From: Verrucomicrobiota bacterium | Lineage (GTDB): Bacteria; Verrucomicrobiota; Verrucomicrobiia; Opitutales; Opitutaceae | Assembly: GCA_028293545.1 (NCBI GenBank) | Contig: JAQGOP010000019.1 | Span: 1 to 61,339 of the forward strand | Length of the DNA: 61,339 bases | Reading direction: 5' to 3' | In this document: positions 24,545-33,501 of the stretch, one piece after another | Layout: each line of letters starts with the position of its first letter | How positions within the stretch are numbered: position 1 is the first letter of the stretch | The notes under the pieces: generated by a model | Database searches by the model: none | What the model was told of the DNA's origin: nothing | The model's input: the letters and a program-made list of their open reading frames with translations, nothing else | Made by a program: the position numbers and the translations under genes

Positions 24545-25447
24545 ATGCACTCGAACCCTGCTACCCGCCTCGCCGCCCTCCTCGTTGCTATCGCCAGTTT
24601 GGGCTTGGAGGTTTCCGCCGCCGAACCCGGAACGTTTCAGCCGTTGAATCAAACCGCGACCCAGGACCATTTCGCCGGGAAATTTATCTGGGCCGATCTG
24701 TTCACCACCGATCCCGCGGCCGCCACCCGGTTTTATTGCGGCGTCTTTGGGTGGACCTCCGTGACGCTGGACCAGAAGGGCAAGGCTTACACGGTTTTCA
24801 GCAACCAAGGACATCCCGTCGCGGGCTTGGCGCCGCGTCCCCGCGCGAAGTCCGGCCAGGCCTCGCGTTGGATCGGCTATATTTCCGTCAGCGACATCGC
24901 TGCCACCCTCGCCCAGGTCAAATCGGCCGGCGGCAAGGTGCGCGCGCCCGCGCGGGCGTTTCCTGACCGTGGCATCCAGGCGATCATCGCGGACAACGAG
25001 GAGTCCACCGTCGGGTTGCTCCAATCCACTTCCGGTGATCCGCCGGACGATGAGCCCGATCCCGGCGAATGGAACTGGTTCGAGCTTTACGCCCGGCAAC
25101 CTGAATCCACCGCGGGATTCTACCACCAGGTTTTTGGCTATACCGCTGCGCTCGATACGCGCACGGAACGGAAGGGCGATTTCCTGCTCTCGACCGGCGA
25201 GGATCCCCGCGCGGGCGTGGCTCCGCTCCCGGAGCGGGACGATGCCCAACCCGGCTGGCTGGGCGTGATTCGCGTGAGCGATCTCGATGCCAAGCTCGCG
25301 AAGGTGAAGGCCCTCGGCGGCGAAGTCCTGGTGCCGCCGCGGGCGACGGCCTACGGAAGCCGCTTTGCGATCATCGCCGATCCCACGGGCGGCACCGTCG
25401 GCCTCGTCGAATACGCTGACAACGCCAACCCCGCCACCCGCCCATGA
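24545..25447 (+). CDS. Secreted two-domain VOC (glyoxalase-like) protein
   Basis: A 300-residue protein with a signal peptide (LAALLVAIASLGLEVSAAE) and two tandem VOC domains: KFIWADLFTTDPAAATRFY to GLLQS (about 38-170) and GEWNWFELYARQPESTAGFY to VGLVEYAD (about 180-295). Each has the beta-alpha-beta-beta-beta layout (WIGYISVSDIAATLAQVKSAGG; WLGVIRVSDLDAKLAKVKALGG). Classical His/Glu metal ligands are only partly present, so catalysis is uncertain. Export is unusual for this family. It overlaps the next gene as ATGA. Confidence 0.85.
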   Translation: MHSNPATRLAALLVAIASLGLEVSAAEPGTFQPLNQTATQDHFAGKFIWADLFTTDPAAATRFYCGVFGWTSVTLDQKGKAYTVFSNQGHPVAGLAPRPRAKSGQASRWIGYISVSDIAATLAQVKSAGGKVRAPARAFPDRGIQAIIADNEESTVGLLQSTSGDPPDDEPDPGEWNWFELYARQPESTAGFYHQVFGYTAALDTRTERKGDFLLSTGEDPRAGVAPLPERDDAQPGWLGVIRVSDLDAKLAKVKALGGEVLVPPRATAYGSRFAIIADPTGGTVGLVEYADNANPATRP

Positions 25448-25686
25448 AAACCACACCCCGATTTTTACTTGCTGCGCTAATCCTGGCGGGCCTGCAGTTC
25501 GGATTATGCAGCTGCGTCACCGATGGGTATGTCAGCACGGGCGTCTATTACGGCCCGCATTATAACGATCCTTGGTTCAACGACGGGCCGTGGCTCAACG
25601 GCCACCGCGGTTACGGCGAAGGGCGCGGAGGTTTCCACGGGCCTTATATTCACCCTCCGCGGGGGCATTTCCGGGGACGGCGCTAG
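25444..25686 (+). CDS. Small Gly/His/Tyr-rich lipoprotein
   Basis: An 80-residue protein with a lipoprotein signal (LILAGLQFGLCSC; lipobox Cys at about 22 or 24) and a mature part rich in Gly, Tyr, His and Pro (YYGPHYNDPWFNDGPWLNGH). Low-complexity proteins like this are common in verrucomicrobial envelopes; no function is known to me. The ATG overlaps the stop of the VOC gene, so the two are probably translated together. Confidence 0.7.
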   Translation: MKTTPRFLLAALILAGLQFGLCSCVTDGYVSTGVYYGPHYNDPWFNDGPWLNGHRGYGEGRGGFHGPYIHPPRGHFRGRR

Positions 25687-25779
25687 CTTCCAGCCCTCCG
25701 AACTCTCCCCGGATTTCACGGGGGGGTTCGCCAGATTGGGGTTCGGGTTTATTGGCGTTCGAGAGGCTAAGGGTCCATG

Positions 25780-25808
25780 ACAACGCGCGGCGGAGAACGC
25801 GTTCCACC
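25780..25808. repeat. Single copy of family-2 palindromic repeat
   Basis: The reverse strand reads GGTGGAACGCGTT followed by CTCC, matching the first 13 bases of the arm at 24343. It is unpaired here and lies in the 180-bp gap before the ADOP gene. Confidence 0.55.
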
Positions 25809-25849
25809 TTCGGAGTTTCCCGGAGCTTGACTATCCCGCCGCCGTTTAT

Positions 25850-25864
25850 CCTAGATCGTCTAGG
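25850..25864. promoter_or_regulatory. Palindromic operator candidate before the ADOP permease
   Basis: CCTAGA-TCG-TCTAGG is a perfect 6+3+6 inverted repeat ending 2 bp before the ATG at 25867. It shares the pattern CTAGA-N3-TCTAG with the site at 17225-17239. ADOP genes are often controlled by PadR-type repressors, but no padR gene lies next to this one. Confidence 0.55.
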
Positions 25865-25866
25865 CT

Positions 25867-28371
25867 ATGGCTGACCCGACCCCCGAATCGCTCGGATATC
25901 TCGCGGCTGTGGGGACGAAGCGCCGCGACCGACGCGGGCTTCCTTGGCTCGAGGATCTCCTCCAGGATTTTCGCTTTGGCGCGCGCATGCTGCGCAAGCA
26001 CCCAGGTTTCACCGCGATCACCGTCGCCACCGTCGCCGTCGGCATTGGGGCCACCACCGCGATTTTCAGCATCGTTAACGGCGTGGTGCTCCGGCCCCTG
26101 CCCTATCCGGACTCAGGCCGGCTCGTTGCGATCTACGAAACCCAACTGCCGAAGGTGCCGCAGCTGCAGGTCGCGCCGAAGTCATTCCTCGAATGGAAGC
26201 GGCAGGGAACGACGCTCCAGTACTCCGCGCTCAATCAAAATATGCCGTTCGTCATGACCGGCGCAGGGGAGGCGGTGCGGCGCTTCGGGTTCATGGTGAC
26301 GGCTGAATATTTTGCCGTGATGGGCGTGCAGCCGATCCTCGGGCGCACCTTCGACGAAAACGACGCCTCGGCGGGACGGAACGACCTGGCCGTCCTCAAT
26401 TACAAATCCTGGGTCAGCCTGTTCAACTCGGACCCCGCGGTTATCGGGCGAAAGATCCGGCTCAACAACCAGCTCTTCACCGTCATCGGCGTGATGCCGC
26501 AATCGTTCCTGCCGGAGATAATGACGGACCCCTGGCTTTTCGTCCCGATGGCGATCGGTCCGCGTCTCGCGGAGGATTACCAAGCGCACTGGTTCCGGGG
26601 GATCGGGCGCATCAAGCCCGGGGTCACCCTGGAACAGGCTTCGAGTGAGCTGAACCTGATCGCGCAGCGGCTCGGCGAACTCTCGCCCGAAACGAACAAG
26701 GGATTGGGCGTCAGCCTCGTGCCCATGTTGGAAAACCAGGTCGGGAATGTGCGCCCGCTCCTGCTCACGCTCCTCGGCGCGGTCGGCGTGCTGCTCATGA
26801 TCGCATGCGTCAACGTCGCGAACCTCCTCCTCGCGCGCGCGGGTTCGCGCGCCCGCGAAATCGCGGTGCGCTCGGCGTTGGGCGCCAGCCGCGGGCGCAT
26901 CATCCGCCAGCTCTTGTGCGAGAGCCTGTTGATCTCGCTCGCCGGCAGCGCGTTGGGCATCGCGCTCGCCTTCGTGAGCAAGGATTTCCTGCTGGGCTTC
27001 GCCCCCATCGGGCTGCCGCGGGCGGCGGAAGTGGCCATCGATGGCTGGGCGCTGCTCTTCACCTGCGTCCTGAGCGCAGTGACGGGACTGGGCTTCGGGT
27101 TCGTGCCCGCGCTGCAGGCCAGCCGCGTGAATTTGCCGGCGGCGATGAAGGATGGCGGACGTGGCGCGAGCGACGGACGCGCCCGGATGCGTCTGCGCAG
27201 CGTCCTGATCGTGGCGGAAGTCGCCCTCGCGCTGGTGCTGCTCTTCAACGCCAGCCTGTTGATCCGCAGCTTCAATCGCCTGCGCCAGGTCGAGATGGGT
27301 TTTGAAGTCGGCCGCAAGGTGACCTACTCGACGAGTTTCATCCTCACGAGCGGCGACTATGCGACGCCGGAGAAGCTCGTCACGTTTTCCGATCGCATCA
27401 TCGCGCAATTCTCCAGAATCCCCGGGATCAAGGCCGTCACGCTGGCCTCCGCGCATCCGATGTTCTTCCGCTCGCGCCGCGGGATATTCATCGAGGGACG
27501 ACCGCACTTGCAGCCGACTGATGCGCTGCCGGCGAATCATTACGTCGTCACGCCAGCCTATTTTGAAATTTTCCGCATCCGGCTGCAGCGCGGGCGGCTG
27601 TTCGACGAACATGACCGGGCGGATTCAAACGCGGTCGCGATCGTCAGCCAGGGTTTCGCGCGGAAATATTTCCCGGACGGCAATGCGGCCGGCCAGCGCA
27701 TCCAGTTGCTCGGGCGCGGCGAAACCCAGTGGCGCGAGGTCGTGGGCGTCGTCAACGACGTGAGGGAGGAAGGCCCCGCGGTGGCGTCGATGGAACAGGT
27801 GTACGAGCCGTTTGCGCAGCGGCCGACGAACCGCGCCAACTTGATTTTCCGCCTAGACCACCCGATCGCCGGCCTGCGCTCGACGTTGCGGGCGGCGTTG
27901 GACGCAGTGGATCCCGACCTGCCGTTCTCGGACATGAAGGAGTCGATGGATTTCTTCTGGAACAGCACGATCGGCAACGAGCGTTTCGCGCTTTTCCTCT
28001 TCTCGGTCTTTTCCGGCATCGCACTGCTACTTTGTTCGATGGGGATTTATGGCGTCGTGAGTTATTCGGTGACGCAGCGGACCCAAGAGATTGGCATCCG
28101 CATGGCGCTGGGCGCGCAGGTCAGGGACGTCCTGATGCTCGTCTTCACGCAGACCGGACGGATGGTCGGCCTGGGCTTGGTGATCGGGCTCGTGGGCGCG
28201 TTCGCGTCAACTGCGCTCATCGCAAAGTTGCTCTACGAAGTCAGCCCGCACGATCCCATGACATTCCTCGCGGTGCCGGCCGTCCTCGCCGCCGTGGCCT
28301 TTGTCGCCTGCGCGATCCCCGCCCGCCGCGCCGCGCAAGTGAGTCCAGTGGCGGCGCTGCGCTGTGATTGA
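25867..28371 (+). CDS. ADOP-type ABC transporter permease (duplicated FtsX/MacB permease)
   Basis: An 834-residue protein with two complete permease halves. Half one: helix ITVATVAVGIGATTAIFSIV near 53-72, periplasmic domain, then VGVLLMIACVNVANLLLARA with GSRAREIAVRSALGA. Half two: VLIVAEVALALVLLFNASLL, periplasmic domain, then a final three-helix block with QRTQEIGIRMALGAQ. The segment NGVVLRPLPYPDSGRLV is typical of the acidobacterial duplicated orphan permease family. No ATPase gene is adjacent, as usual for the family. The start at 25867 gives a 35-residue cytoplasmic lead, acceptable for this group. Confidence 0.92.
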   Translation: MADPTPESLGYLAAVGTKRRDRRGLPWLEDLLQDFRFGARMLRKHPGFTAITVATVAVGIGATTAIFSIVNGVVLRPLPYPDSGRLVAIYETQLPKVPQLQVAPKSFLEWKRQGTTLQYSALNQNMPFVMTGAGEAVRRFGFMVTAEYFAVMGVQPILGRTFDENDASAGRNDLAVLNYKSWVSLFNSDPAVIGRKIRLNNQLFTVIGVMPQSFLPEIMTDPWLFVPMAIGPRLAEDYQAHWFRGIGRIKPGVTLEQASSELNLIAQRLGELSPETNKGLGVSLVPMLENQVGNVRPLLLTLLGAVGVLLMIACVNVANLLLARAGSRAREIAVRSALGASRGRIIRQLLCESLLISLAGSALGIALAFVSKDFLLGFAPIGLPRAAEVAIDGWALLFTCVLSAVTGLGFGFVPALQASRVNLPAAMKDGGRGASDGRARMRLRSVLIVAEVALALVLLFNASLLIRSFNRLRQVEMGFEVGRKVTYSTSFILTSGDYATPEKLVTFSDRIIAQFSRIPGIKAVTLASAHPMFFRSRRGIFIEGRPHLQPTDALPANHYVVTPAYFEIFRIRLQRGRLFDEHDRADSNAVAIVSQGFARKYFPDGNAAGQRIQLLGRGETQWREVVGVVNDVREEGPAVASMEQVYEPFAQRPTNRANLIFRLDHPIAGLRSTLRAALDAVDPDLPFSDMKESMDFFWNSTIGNERFALFLFSVFSGIALLLCSMGIYGVVSYSVTQRTQEIGIRMALGAQVRDVLMLVFTQTGRMVGLGLVIGLVGAFASTALIAKLLYEVSPHDPMTFLAVPAVLAAVAFVACAIPARRAAQVSPVAALRCD

Positions 28372-28445
28372 GGTGGACACGAACCTCCCCTCTCAGGGAT
28401 TTTTATGATCGCGACGCTGAATCGACTGACAACCATTCACCAACC

Positions 28446-29225
28446 ATGAACGCTCCTGATGTCTTTCGCGGGAAAAAAATCTGGGTGACCGGCGGCGCCG
28501 GATACCTCGGCACACCGATCACCTGCGCGCTCGATGCGCAGGCGGAACAGGTGATCTGCTTCGACCTGGCGGGTCGCGCCGAGGCGCTCGTGGCCGAGCG
28601 GAAGCTCGCACGCACGCAAGCGATCTCCGCCGACGTGAACGACGCGGCGGGACTCCCGGCCTTGGTGGAAAAATGCGTGAACCAATACGGCGTTCCGGAC
28701 GGCGTCGTTCACCTCGCCTTCGTGTCGTCCGTCGGAAAGACCTTCGAGAATCTCACGGCCGCGGAATTCCAACTCACCTTTGACCGCGCGATCACGCCCA
28801 CCTTTGTGCTCTGCCGCGAACTGGCGCAGCGCATGCAACCGCGCGGCAGCGGGAGCATCGTGCTGTTCTCCAGCATGTATGGCATGGTTTCGCCGGATCC
28901 GCGGATCTATCACGCTCCGATGACCACGAACCCGATCGACTATGGCGCGAGCAAGGCTGCGATCCTGCAGATGGCGCGCTACCTGGCAGTGCACTACGGG
29001 CCGTCGGGCCTCAGGTTCAATTGCGTCACTCCCGGGCCTTTTCCGAATCAAGGGGTGCGGCCCGCGCCGCCCAGCTTCATCGCGGACCTCTCGCGGAAGA
29101 CCGCATTGAACCGGATCGGCCAGAATTCGGAAATTGTCGGACCGACGCTCTTCCTGCTGTCGGATGCGGCGAGTTACGTCACCGGGCACAGCTTGGTCGT
29201 CGATGGCGGGTGGACGGCGTGGTGA
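28446..29225 (+). CDS. Short-chain dehydrogenase/reductase
   Basis: A 259-residue SDR with the nucleotide motif VTGGAGYLGTP near 13-23, an active-site Ser in VLFSSMYGM and YGASKAA carrying the catalytic Tyr and Lys. The C-terminus PSFIADLSRKTALNRIGQ and SYVTGHSLVVDGGW is standard for classical SDRs. TGGAGYLG with Tyr-Leu in place of the usual glycine residues is closer to extended or sugar-nucleotide SDRs. The substrate is unknown, and the neighbouring genes do not point to a pathway. Confidence 0.88.
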   Translation: MNAPDVFRGKKIWVTGGAGYLGTPITCALDAQAEQVICFDLAGRAEALVAERKLARTQAISADVNDAAGLPALVEKCVNQYGVPDGVVHLAFVSSVGKTFENLTAAEFQLTFDRAITPTFVLCRELAQRMQPRGSGSIVLFSSMYGMVSPDPRIYHAPMTTNPIDYGASKAAILQMARYLAVHYGPSGLRFNCVTPGPFPNQGVRPAPPSFIADLSRKTALNRIGQNSEIVGPTLFLLSDAASYVTGHSLVVDGGWTAW

Positions 29226-29380
29226 GGGAAAATCACCCGACGCCAGCCGCCGCGGGCCAGCGCCCGCAATCACGGGCAACTGTGGCTGCTTTCCCGGACG
29301 CGCCTTTGGCGCGGGGAAACGGCCCATAAAGCCGCGGCCGCGGCTCGCCTGCGCTATGCGCCGGCGAGGGCCGGCGGGCC

Positions 29381-29524
29381 TTACTTCTTCTTGTTGGCCG
29401 CGGCTTTCGCCTTGGTGGCCTGCTGCGACGTGACGAGCGCCTGCTTTTTCTGGCTGGAGTCGTTGTTCTTCGACTGTTTCTGCGACGCCTGTTTCTGCAC
29501 CGATTTCGGAGATCTATCACCCAT
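29381..29524 (-). CDS. Small basic Lys/Gln-rich protein
   Basis: A 47-codon frame from the ATG at 29524 to a TAA at 29381. The product begins MGDRSPKSVQKQASQKQSKN and ends AKAAANKKK. It is highly basic, lacks a signal peptide or membrane segment, and should be unstructured. Short proteins with this MGDRSPKS-type start are found in several planctomycete and verrucomicrobial genomes to my knowledge, usually unannotated. Codon choice is normal for the window, and the frame has no overlap with neighbours. A nucleic-acid-binding role is possible but not shown. Confidence 0.65.
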   Translation of the reverse strand: MGDRSPKSVQKQASQKQSKNNDSSQKKQALVTSQQATKAKAAANKKK

Positions 29525-29687
29525 GGTATTTTCTTTCGTGGAGTTGCCTCGCCTTCGGAATGTTCGTTTCCCCGAGAGCGTCGTTCCTTATGCGCGGGAT
29601 GAAGCCGGTTAAGCAACCGGCATTAATTCCCGCACAACCACCGCGACCCAGTTGAAGTCGTGAGACAGAGGGATTTGTTGACCGCGA

Positions 29688-31823
29688 ATGCACCCGGATG
29701 AACCCGAATCAGGACCAAGGCCTCGGAAAACGAGGAGCCGCTCAGGCCGGGACTCGAGCTGCAGCCTCACTCGCGCTGGCGTGGCCGCGTGGTTGCTGTT
29801 GGGATCGTCGTGGTTGCGCGCCGCAACGCCGGATCCGGTGATGTCGTTGGCGACGGTCGTGGTCACCGCCTCGCACGCGCAGCAGGACATTCGGAACGTC
29901 CCCGTCGCCGTCGACGTTTTCACCTCGGATCGGCTGCAGTCGTCCCCCGCCCTCACGATCGACGAGACCTTGCGCGACGATCCCGCCTTCAGTCTTTTTC
30001 GACGCAGCAGTTCCCTGATTGCCAATCCCACCGCGCAAGGCGTTTCGCTCCGCGGGATCGGCCCGAGCGGGGCGAGTCGATCGCTGGTCTTGCTCGACGG
30101 CGTGCCGCTGAACGATCCGTTCGGCGGCTGGGTCGCGTGGAACCAGCTCCCCCTGCTCTCGCTCGAACGGGCGGAAATCGTCCGCGGTGGCGGCTCGGGC
30201 AGTTGGGGCAACGCCGCGCTTGGTGGAGTCGTGCAGCTCTTCACGCTGAGGCCGGCCGGCACGCAAAATCCTCCCGCGGGACAAATCCTCCTGCAGGGCG
30301 GCGAATATGGCACGCGCAGCGCCGAAATCTTTCTTCGCGAAGGCGCCGGCCCGGGCACGATCAGCCTAGATGCGCGCAGTTTCGCGACTGATGGCTTCGG
30401 CGTCGTCAGGCCGGCCCAGCGCGGACCCGTCGACCTCCCGCTCGATTCACAACACCAGGCGCTGCAAGCCACCTGGGCCGGCGCGCTGACGCCTACGCTC
30501 AACCTCGTGGTCGACGGCCGTTGGGTCGAAGAGGACCGCGGCAACGGCACGCCCCTGCAGCGCAACCATTCGCGCGCGGCGGTCGGTTCGATCACACTTT
30601 CAGGCACGCCCCAGCCCGAATTGAATTATTCCGCCACGGCCTATGTCCAGGACGCTTCGTTTCGCTCGTTCTTTTCCTCCGTCAACACCGCGCGCACGGC
30701 AGAAACCCCCGCGAACGACCAATATGCCGTCCCGGCCACGGCCACAGGCGTCGCCGGCTCGGTCACCTGGCAGCGTGAGACCGGTGCGACCACGCTGGGC
30801 GCGGATTTTCGCGAGGTCGAAGGCGAGACACGGGAGGATTATTTGTTCGCGGCCGACACCTTCACCCGGCGCCGCATCGCGGGCGGCGAGCAGAATTTCC
30901 TCGGGGTGTTCCTGAATCACGACCGGGCCCTGGCCGAATCCCTGCATGTGACGGCGCAACTGCGCGCGGATGCGTGGGAAAATCGCGACGGGCACCGCGT
31001 GGAAACGGATCGCGCCACCGGCGCACCGGCCCGGGACGATGCGTATCCCGCGCAAAGCGGCCATGAGCTCAGTCCCGAGCTGGGACTGGCATGGTCGCCG
31101 CGTGCGCACTGGCGGATGCGCGGCGCCGTTTACCGCGCGTTTCGCCTCCCGACTCTCAACGAATACTACCGGCCCTTCCGCGTGGGTATCGTCAACACGG
31201 AGGCCAACCCCGCGTTGCAGCGGGAAATGTTGCGCGGCGGTGAAGCGGGGCTCGAATTTTCGGGCGGCGCTTTCCACTTCGGCGCCACCGCGTTCGACAG
31301 CGACCTGGATCACGCCGTGGGCAATGTCACCCTCGGTCGAACTGCGACGTTGATTTCACGGCAGCGCCAGAATCTCGATCGCGTCCGGGCGCGCGGCATC
31401 GAGTTGAACGGCGAATGGCGGGTGTCCGATCAGCTCAGGTTTCGCCTCAGCTGGCTCGGCACCGATGCCACGGTGGAGCGCGCGACGCTACAGCCGAATC
31501 TTGAGGGATTGCGCCTCGCACAGGTGCCGAGGCAGGCATTCACCGGCGGCATCGATTGGACGCCGGCGCGCGACTGGCGCGTGACTGCGCGCGTGCGACA
31601 CATCAGCGACCAATTCGAGGACGACGAAAATCTCCTGCCGCTGGCGGCCGCTACGATCACGGATTTTCGCCTCAGTCGGGTGCTGACCTCCCGGTGGGAA
31701 ATTTTCCTCGCCGTGGAAAACGCCTTCGATGCGAAGGTTGAAACCGGTCGCAGCGCCGAGAATCTCACCACGCTGGGCAGTCCCCGTTTGGCCCGCATCG
31801 GTTTGCACGGCACGTGGAAGTAG
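29688..31823 (+). CDS. TonB-dependent outer-membrane receptor (BtuB-like layout)
   Basis: A 711-residue receptor. After a basic leader and a signal-like helix (GVAAWLLLGSSWLRA) come a TonB-box-like segment (LATVVVTAS), the plug domain (VPVAVDVFTSDRL, SLRGIGPSGASRSLVLLDGV, SLERAEIVRGGGSGSWGNAA) and a 22-strand barrel ending RIGLHGTWK. The plug pattern is that of BtuB/FecA-like receptors. No cobalamin riboswitch or siderophore gene was seen nearby, so the ligand is open. The start is uncertain: the 31 residues before the signal helix are Arg-rich. The stop codon TAG is followed by CGCGGGC, a possible remnant of a family-1 repeat. Confidence 0.88.
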   Translation: MHPDEPESGPRPRKTRSRSGRDSSCSLTRAGVAAWLLLGSSWLRAATPDPVMSLATVVVTASHAQQDIRNVPVAVDVFTSDRLQSSPALTIDETLRDDPAFSLFRRSSSLIANPTAQGVSLRGIGPSGASRSLVLLDGVPLNDPFGGWVAWNQLPLLSLERAEIVRGGGSGSWGNAALGGVVQLFTLRPAGTQNPPAGQILLQGGEYGTRSAEIFLREGAGPGTISLDARSFATDGFGVVRPAQRGPVDLPLDSQHQALQATWAGALTPTLNLVVDGRWVEEDRGNGTPLQRNHSRAAVGSITLSGTPQPELNYSATAYVQDASFRSFFSSVNTARTAETPANDQYAVPATATGVAGSVTWQRETGATTLGADFREVEGETREDYLFAADTFTRRRIAGGEQNFLGVFLNHDRALAESLHVTAQLRADAWENRDGHRVETDRATGAPARDDAYPAQSGHELSPELGLAWSPRAHWRMRGAVYRAFRLPTLNEYYRPFRVGIVNTEANPALQREMLRGGEAGLEFSGGAFHFGATAFDSDLDHAVGNVTLGRTATLISRQRQNLDRVRARGIELNGEWRVSDQLRFRLSWLGTDATVERATLQPNLEGLRLAQVPRQAFTGGIDWTPARDWRVTARVRHISDQFEDDENLLPLAAATITDFRLSRVLTSRWEIFLAVENAFDAKVETGRSAENLTTLGSPRLARIGLHGTWK

Positions 31824-31841
31824 CGCGGGCCGTTCGCCAGC

Positions 31842-32510
31842 TTACAATTCGGCTCGAATGCTCGCCGCCACCCACTCGGCCAGTTCTTGGTAGCCGGCCG
31901 GCGTGAAATGCACGTCGCACGGCATCATGAACTCCTCGCGGCATTTCGTGGCGCAGGCCCAGAGGTCGTTCACCTTCACGCCGCGCGAAGCCATGAGATC
32001 CGCGGCGACTTGATTGTATCGCAGTTCCGCACCTGCCACGCGTCCCGCTGCGCCCTCGGGCACCGGTGTCGTCGTCGCAAAAACCAGGCGGGCGCCGGTC
32101 GCTTCGAGCAGCGCAACCAGTCGTTCCAGATTCGCGCGGTAGAGCGGCGGCGGCGCGACCTGGCGGCCTTGGTCCGGCGACACGTAGTTGCCGGCGGCGT
32201 CGAGGTATTTGATATCGTGCAGCCCGAAATTGAAATGGATCACATCCCATTTCGTCTCACCGAGCCACTCGCGCAGGTGAAGGAGCGCGTAAGCGGTCTG
32301 GCCGCAGTTGTCGGCGGGACGCCGGACGTTCGCCACGTCGAGAAGTCGCGCCCGCACCGGCATGGTATAGCCGATCGAAATCGAATCCCCGAGGAGCAGG
32401 ACTCGAGGCAAGCCAGCGACTTCAACCGGCGGGACATACGCCGGCTCAGCGGGATTCGACATGGGCGGGACCAGGGGCCGCAGGTCCGCGGCGGGATTAT
32501 TTTCGGACAT
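31842..32510 (-). CDS. SGNH/GDSL-type hydrolase
   Basis: A 222-residue enzyme with block I VLLLGDSISIGY (catalytic Ser), NCGQTAYALLHLREW, block III-like FNFGLHDIKY and the C-terminal catalytic pair Asp/His in CDVHFTPAGYQ. The group includes acetylxylan and rhamnogalacturonan acetylesterases. No signal peptide is visible, so it may act on imported oligosaccharides or on cell metabolites. It lies 90 bp downstream of the RraA-like gene on the same strand. Confidence 0.88.
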   Translation of the reverse strand: MSENNPAADLRPLVPPMSNPAEPAYVPPVEVAGLPRVLLLGDSISIGYTMPVRARLLDVANVRRPADNCGQTAYALLHLREWLGETKWDVIHFNFGLHDIKYLDAAGNYVSPDQGRQVAPPPLYRANLERLVALLEATGARLVFATTTPVPEGAAGRVAGAELRYNQVAADLMASRGVKVNDLWACATKCREEFMMPCDVHFTPAGYQELAEWVAASIRAEL

Positions 32511-32600
32511 CGATAAAGTGATAAGCTCCGGTGAAATCTCGAGCGTCCGCGCTTCGGAAGTTCAACCCCGGCCCTCCAAGGCGGGTCCGAGGATTGCGCC

Positions 32601-33305
32601 CTACTTCGACGGGAAGCCGTGTTTCTTCAGGAACACCGGGACACACGCCCGCTTGTCGTCGATCGAAATCCCGCTCTGCCGCCAGACGCAGTGAACATCG
32701 TGCTCGAACGCGCGCATCGCCGTCGCGCGCTCAGGCAGCCGGTCGACGCAGCCGGACGGAACCTTGATCACGCCGGCAAAATTCGCGTGGATCACGTCGT
32801 GGTGGCGGACCGTGATCCCGCCGATCTCGATCGGCTGGTTGACGCTCTTGAAACGAATGGCCGTGTGGTGGATTGTCCGCCCGCGACAGTATGCGGCGAA
32901 CGGCACACCGAGCATGCCTTCGACGTCGCGCACGCCGCCATCCGTCACGACTCCGATGCAACCCGCGGCGTGAAGCATCTTGGCCATGCCGTCCCCGAGC
33001 ACGCATTCATGGTCCGGGCGCGAGCCAACCGTCTTCGCCACGAGGACGATCGGGAGCTTCACCTTCTCCATTTCCTTCAACATCTGGAAATACGGCTCCA
33101 TCTCGGACGGCCCCTGCGGGCTGCTCGTATCGACCTCGCACGTGAACGCCACGCCGACGGTCGGCCCGAGAGTCGGCGTGACCGAGGCAATTGACCCGCC
33201 CATGTAGAATTCATGCGCCGGGGTGGGATCGAGATATCCGATGGTGTTCGCGATGAGGGCGGTGTCGTATTCCGCGAGTTGCTGGAGCGAGGATAACAGG
33301 GACAT
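32601..33305 (-). CDS. RraA-family protein (HMG aldolase/oxaloacetate decarboxylase-like)
   Basis: A 234-residue protein with the RraA fold pattern: YDTALIANTIGYLDP at the N-terminus and GDGMAKMLHAAGCIGVVTDGGVRDVEGM near 122-150 holding the conserved Arg-Asp (GGVRD) that binds Mg2+ and pyruvate. Members cleave 4-hydroxy-4-methyl-2-oxoglutarate or decarboxylate oxaloacetate, and many serve sugar-acid catabolism. The ATG at 33305 is the natural start. A LacI-like site and a TAAAAT box lie about 100 bp upstream. It is probably the first gene of a unit with the SGNH hydrolase. Confidence 0.85.
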   Translation of the reverse strand: MSLLSSLQQLAEYDTALIANTIGYLDPTPAHEFYMGGSIASVTPTLGPTVGVAFTCEVDTSSPQGPSEMEPYFQMLKEMEKVKLPIVLVAKTVGSRPDHECVLGDGMAKMLHAAGCIGVVTDGGVRDVEGMLGVPFAAYCRGRTIHHTAIRFKSVNQPIEIGGITVRHHDVIHANFAGVIKVPSGCVDRLPERATAMRAFEHDVHCVWRQSGISIDDKRACVPVFLKKHGFPSK

Positions 33306-33398
33306 GAAATTTTTGGGTTTTTCGAAAGGATGAATCTGGGGCCGCGCAAGGTTGTGCGGCGGACGAGCTGAGCCCGCAACTCTTCCGCGCACTAGCCT

Positions 33399-33420
33399 AT
33401 TTTACCTGTAATCGTTTAAG
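33399..33420 (-). promoter_or_regulatory. Candidate promoter with LacI-like operator before the RraA gene
   Basis: On the leftward strand the sequence holds CTTAAACGATTACA (33420-33407) followed after 2 bp by TAAAAT (33404-33399). The site shares the words CGTTTA and TGT-A with the operator at 51168. The palindrome is imperfect and the -35 is poor, so this is a weak call. Confidence 0.35.
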
Positions 33421-33501
33421 ACACGTCCCGGGTCTCCGGGCCCGGGAGCCACGCGCCAGGGCGGTTTCGCGATCCGACCGACCCGCATCCGCCCTCGGCG
33501 C

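Noticed and set aside
29625..29687. Riboswitch (for example cobalamin) before the TonB receptor at 29688
   Set aside because: The leader is too short and shows no B12-box-like sequence.
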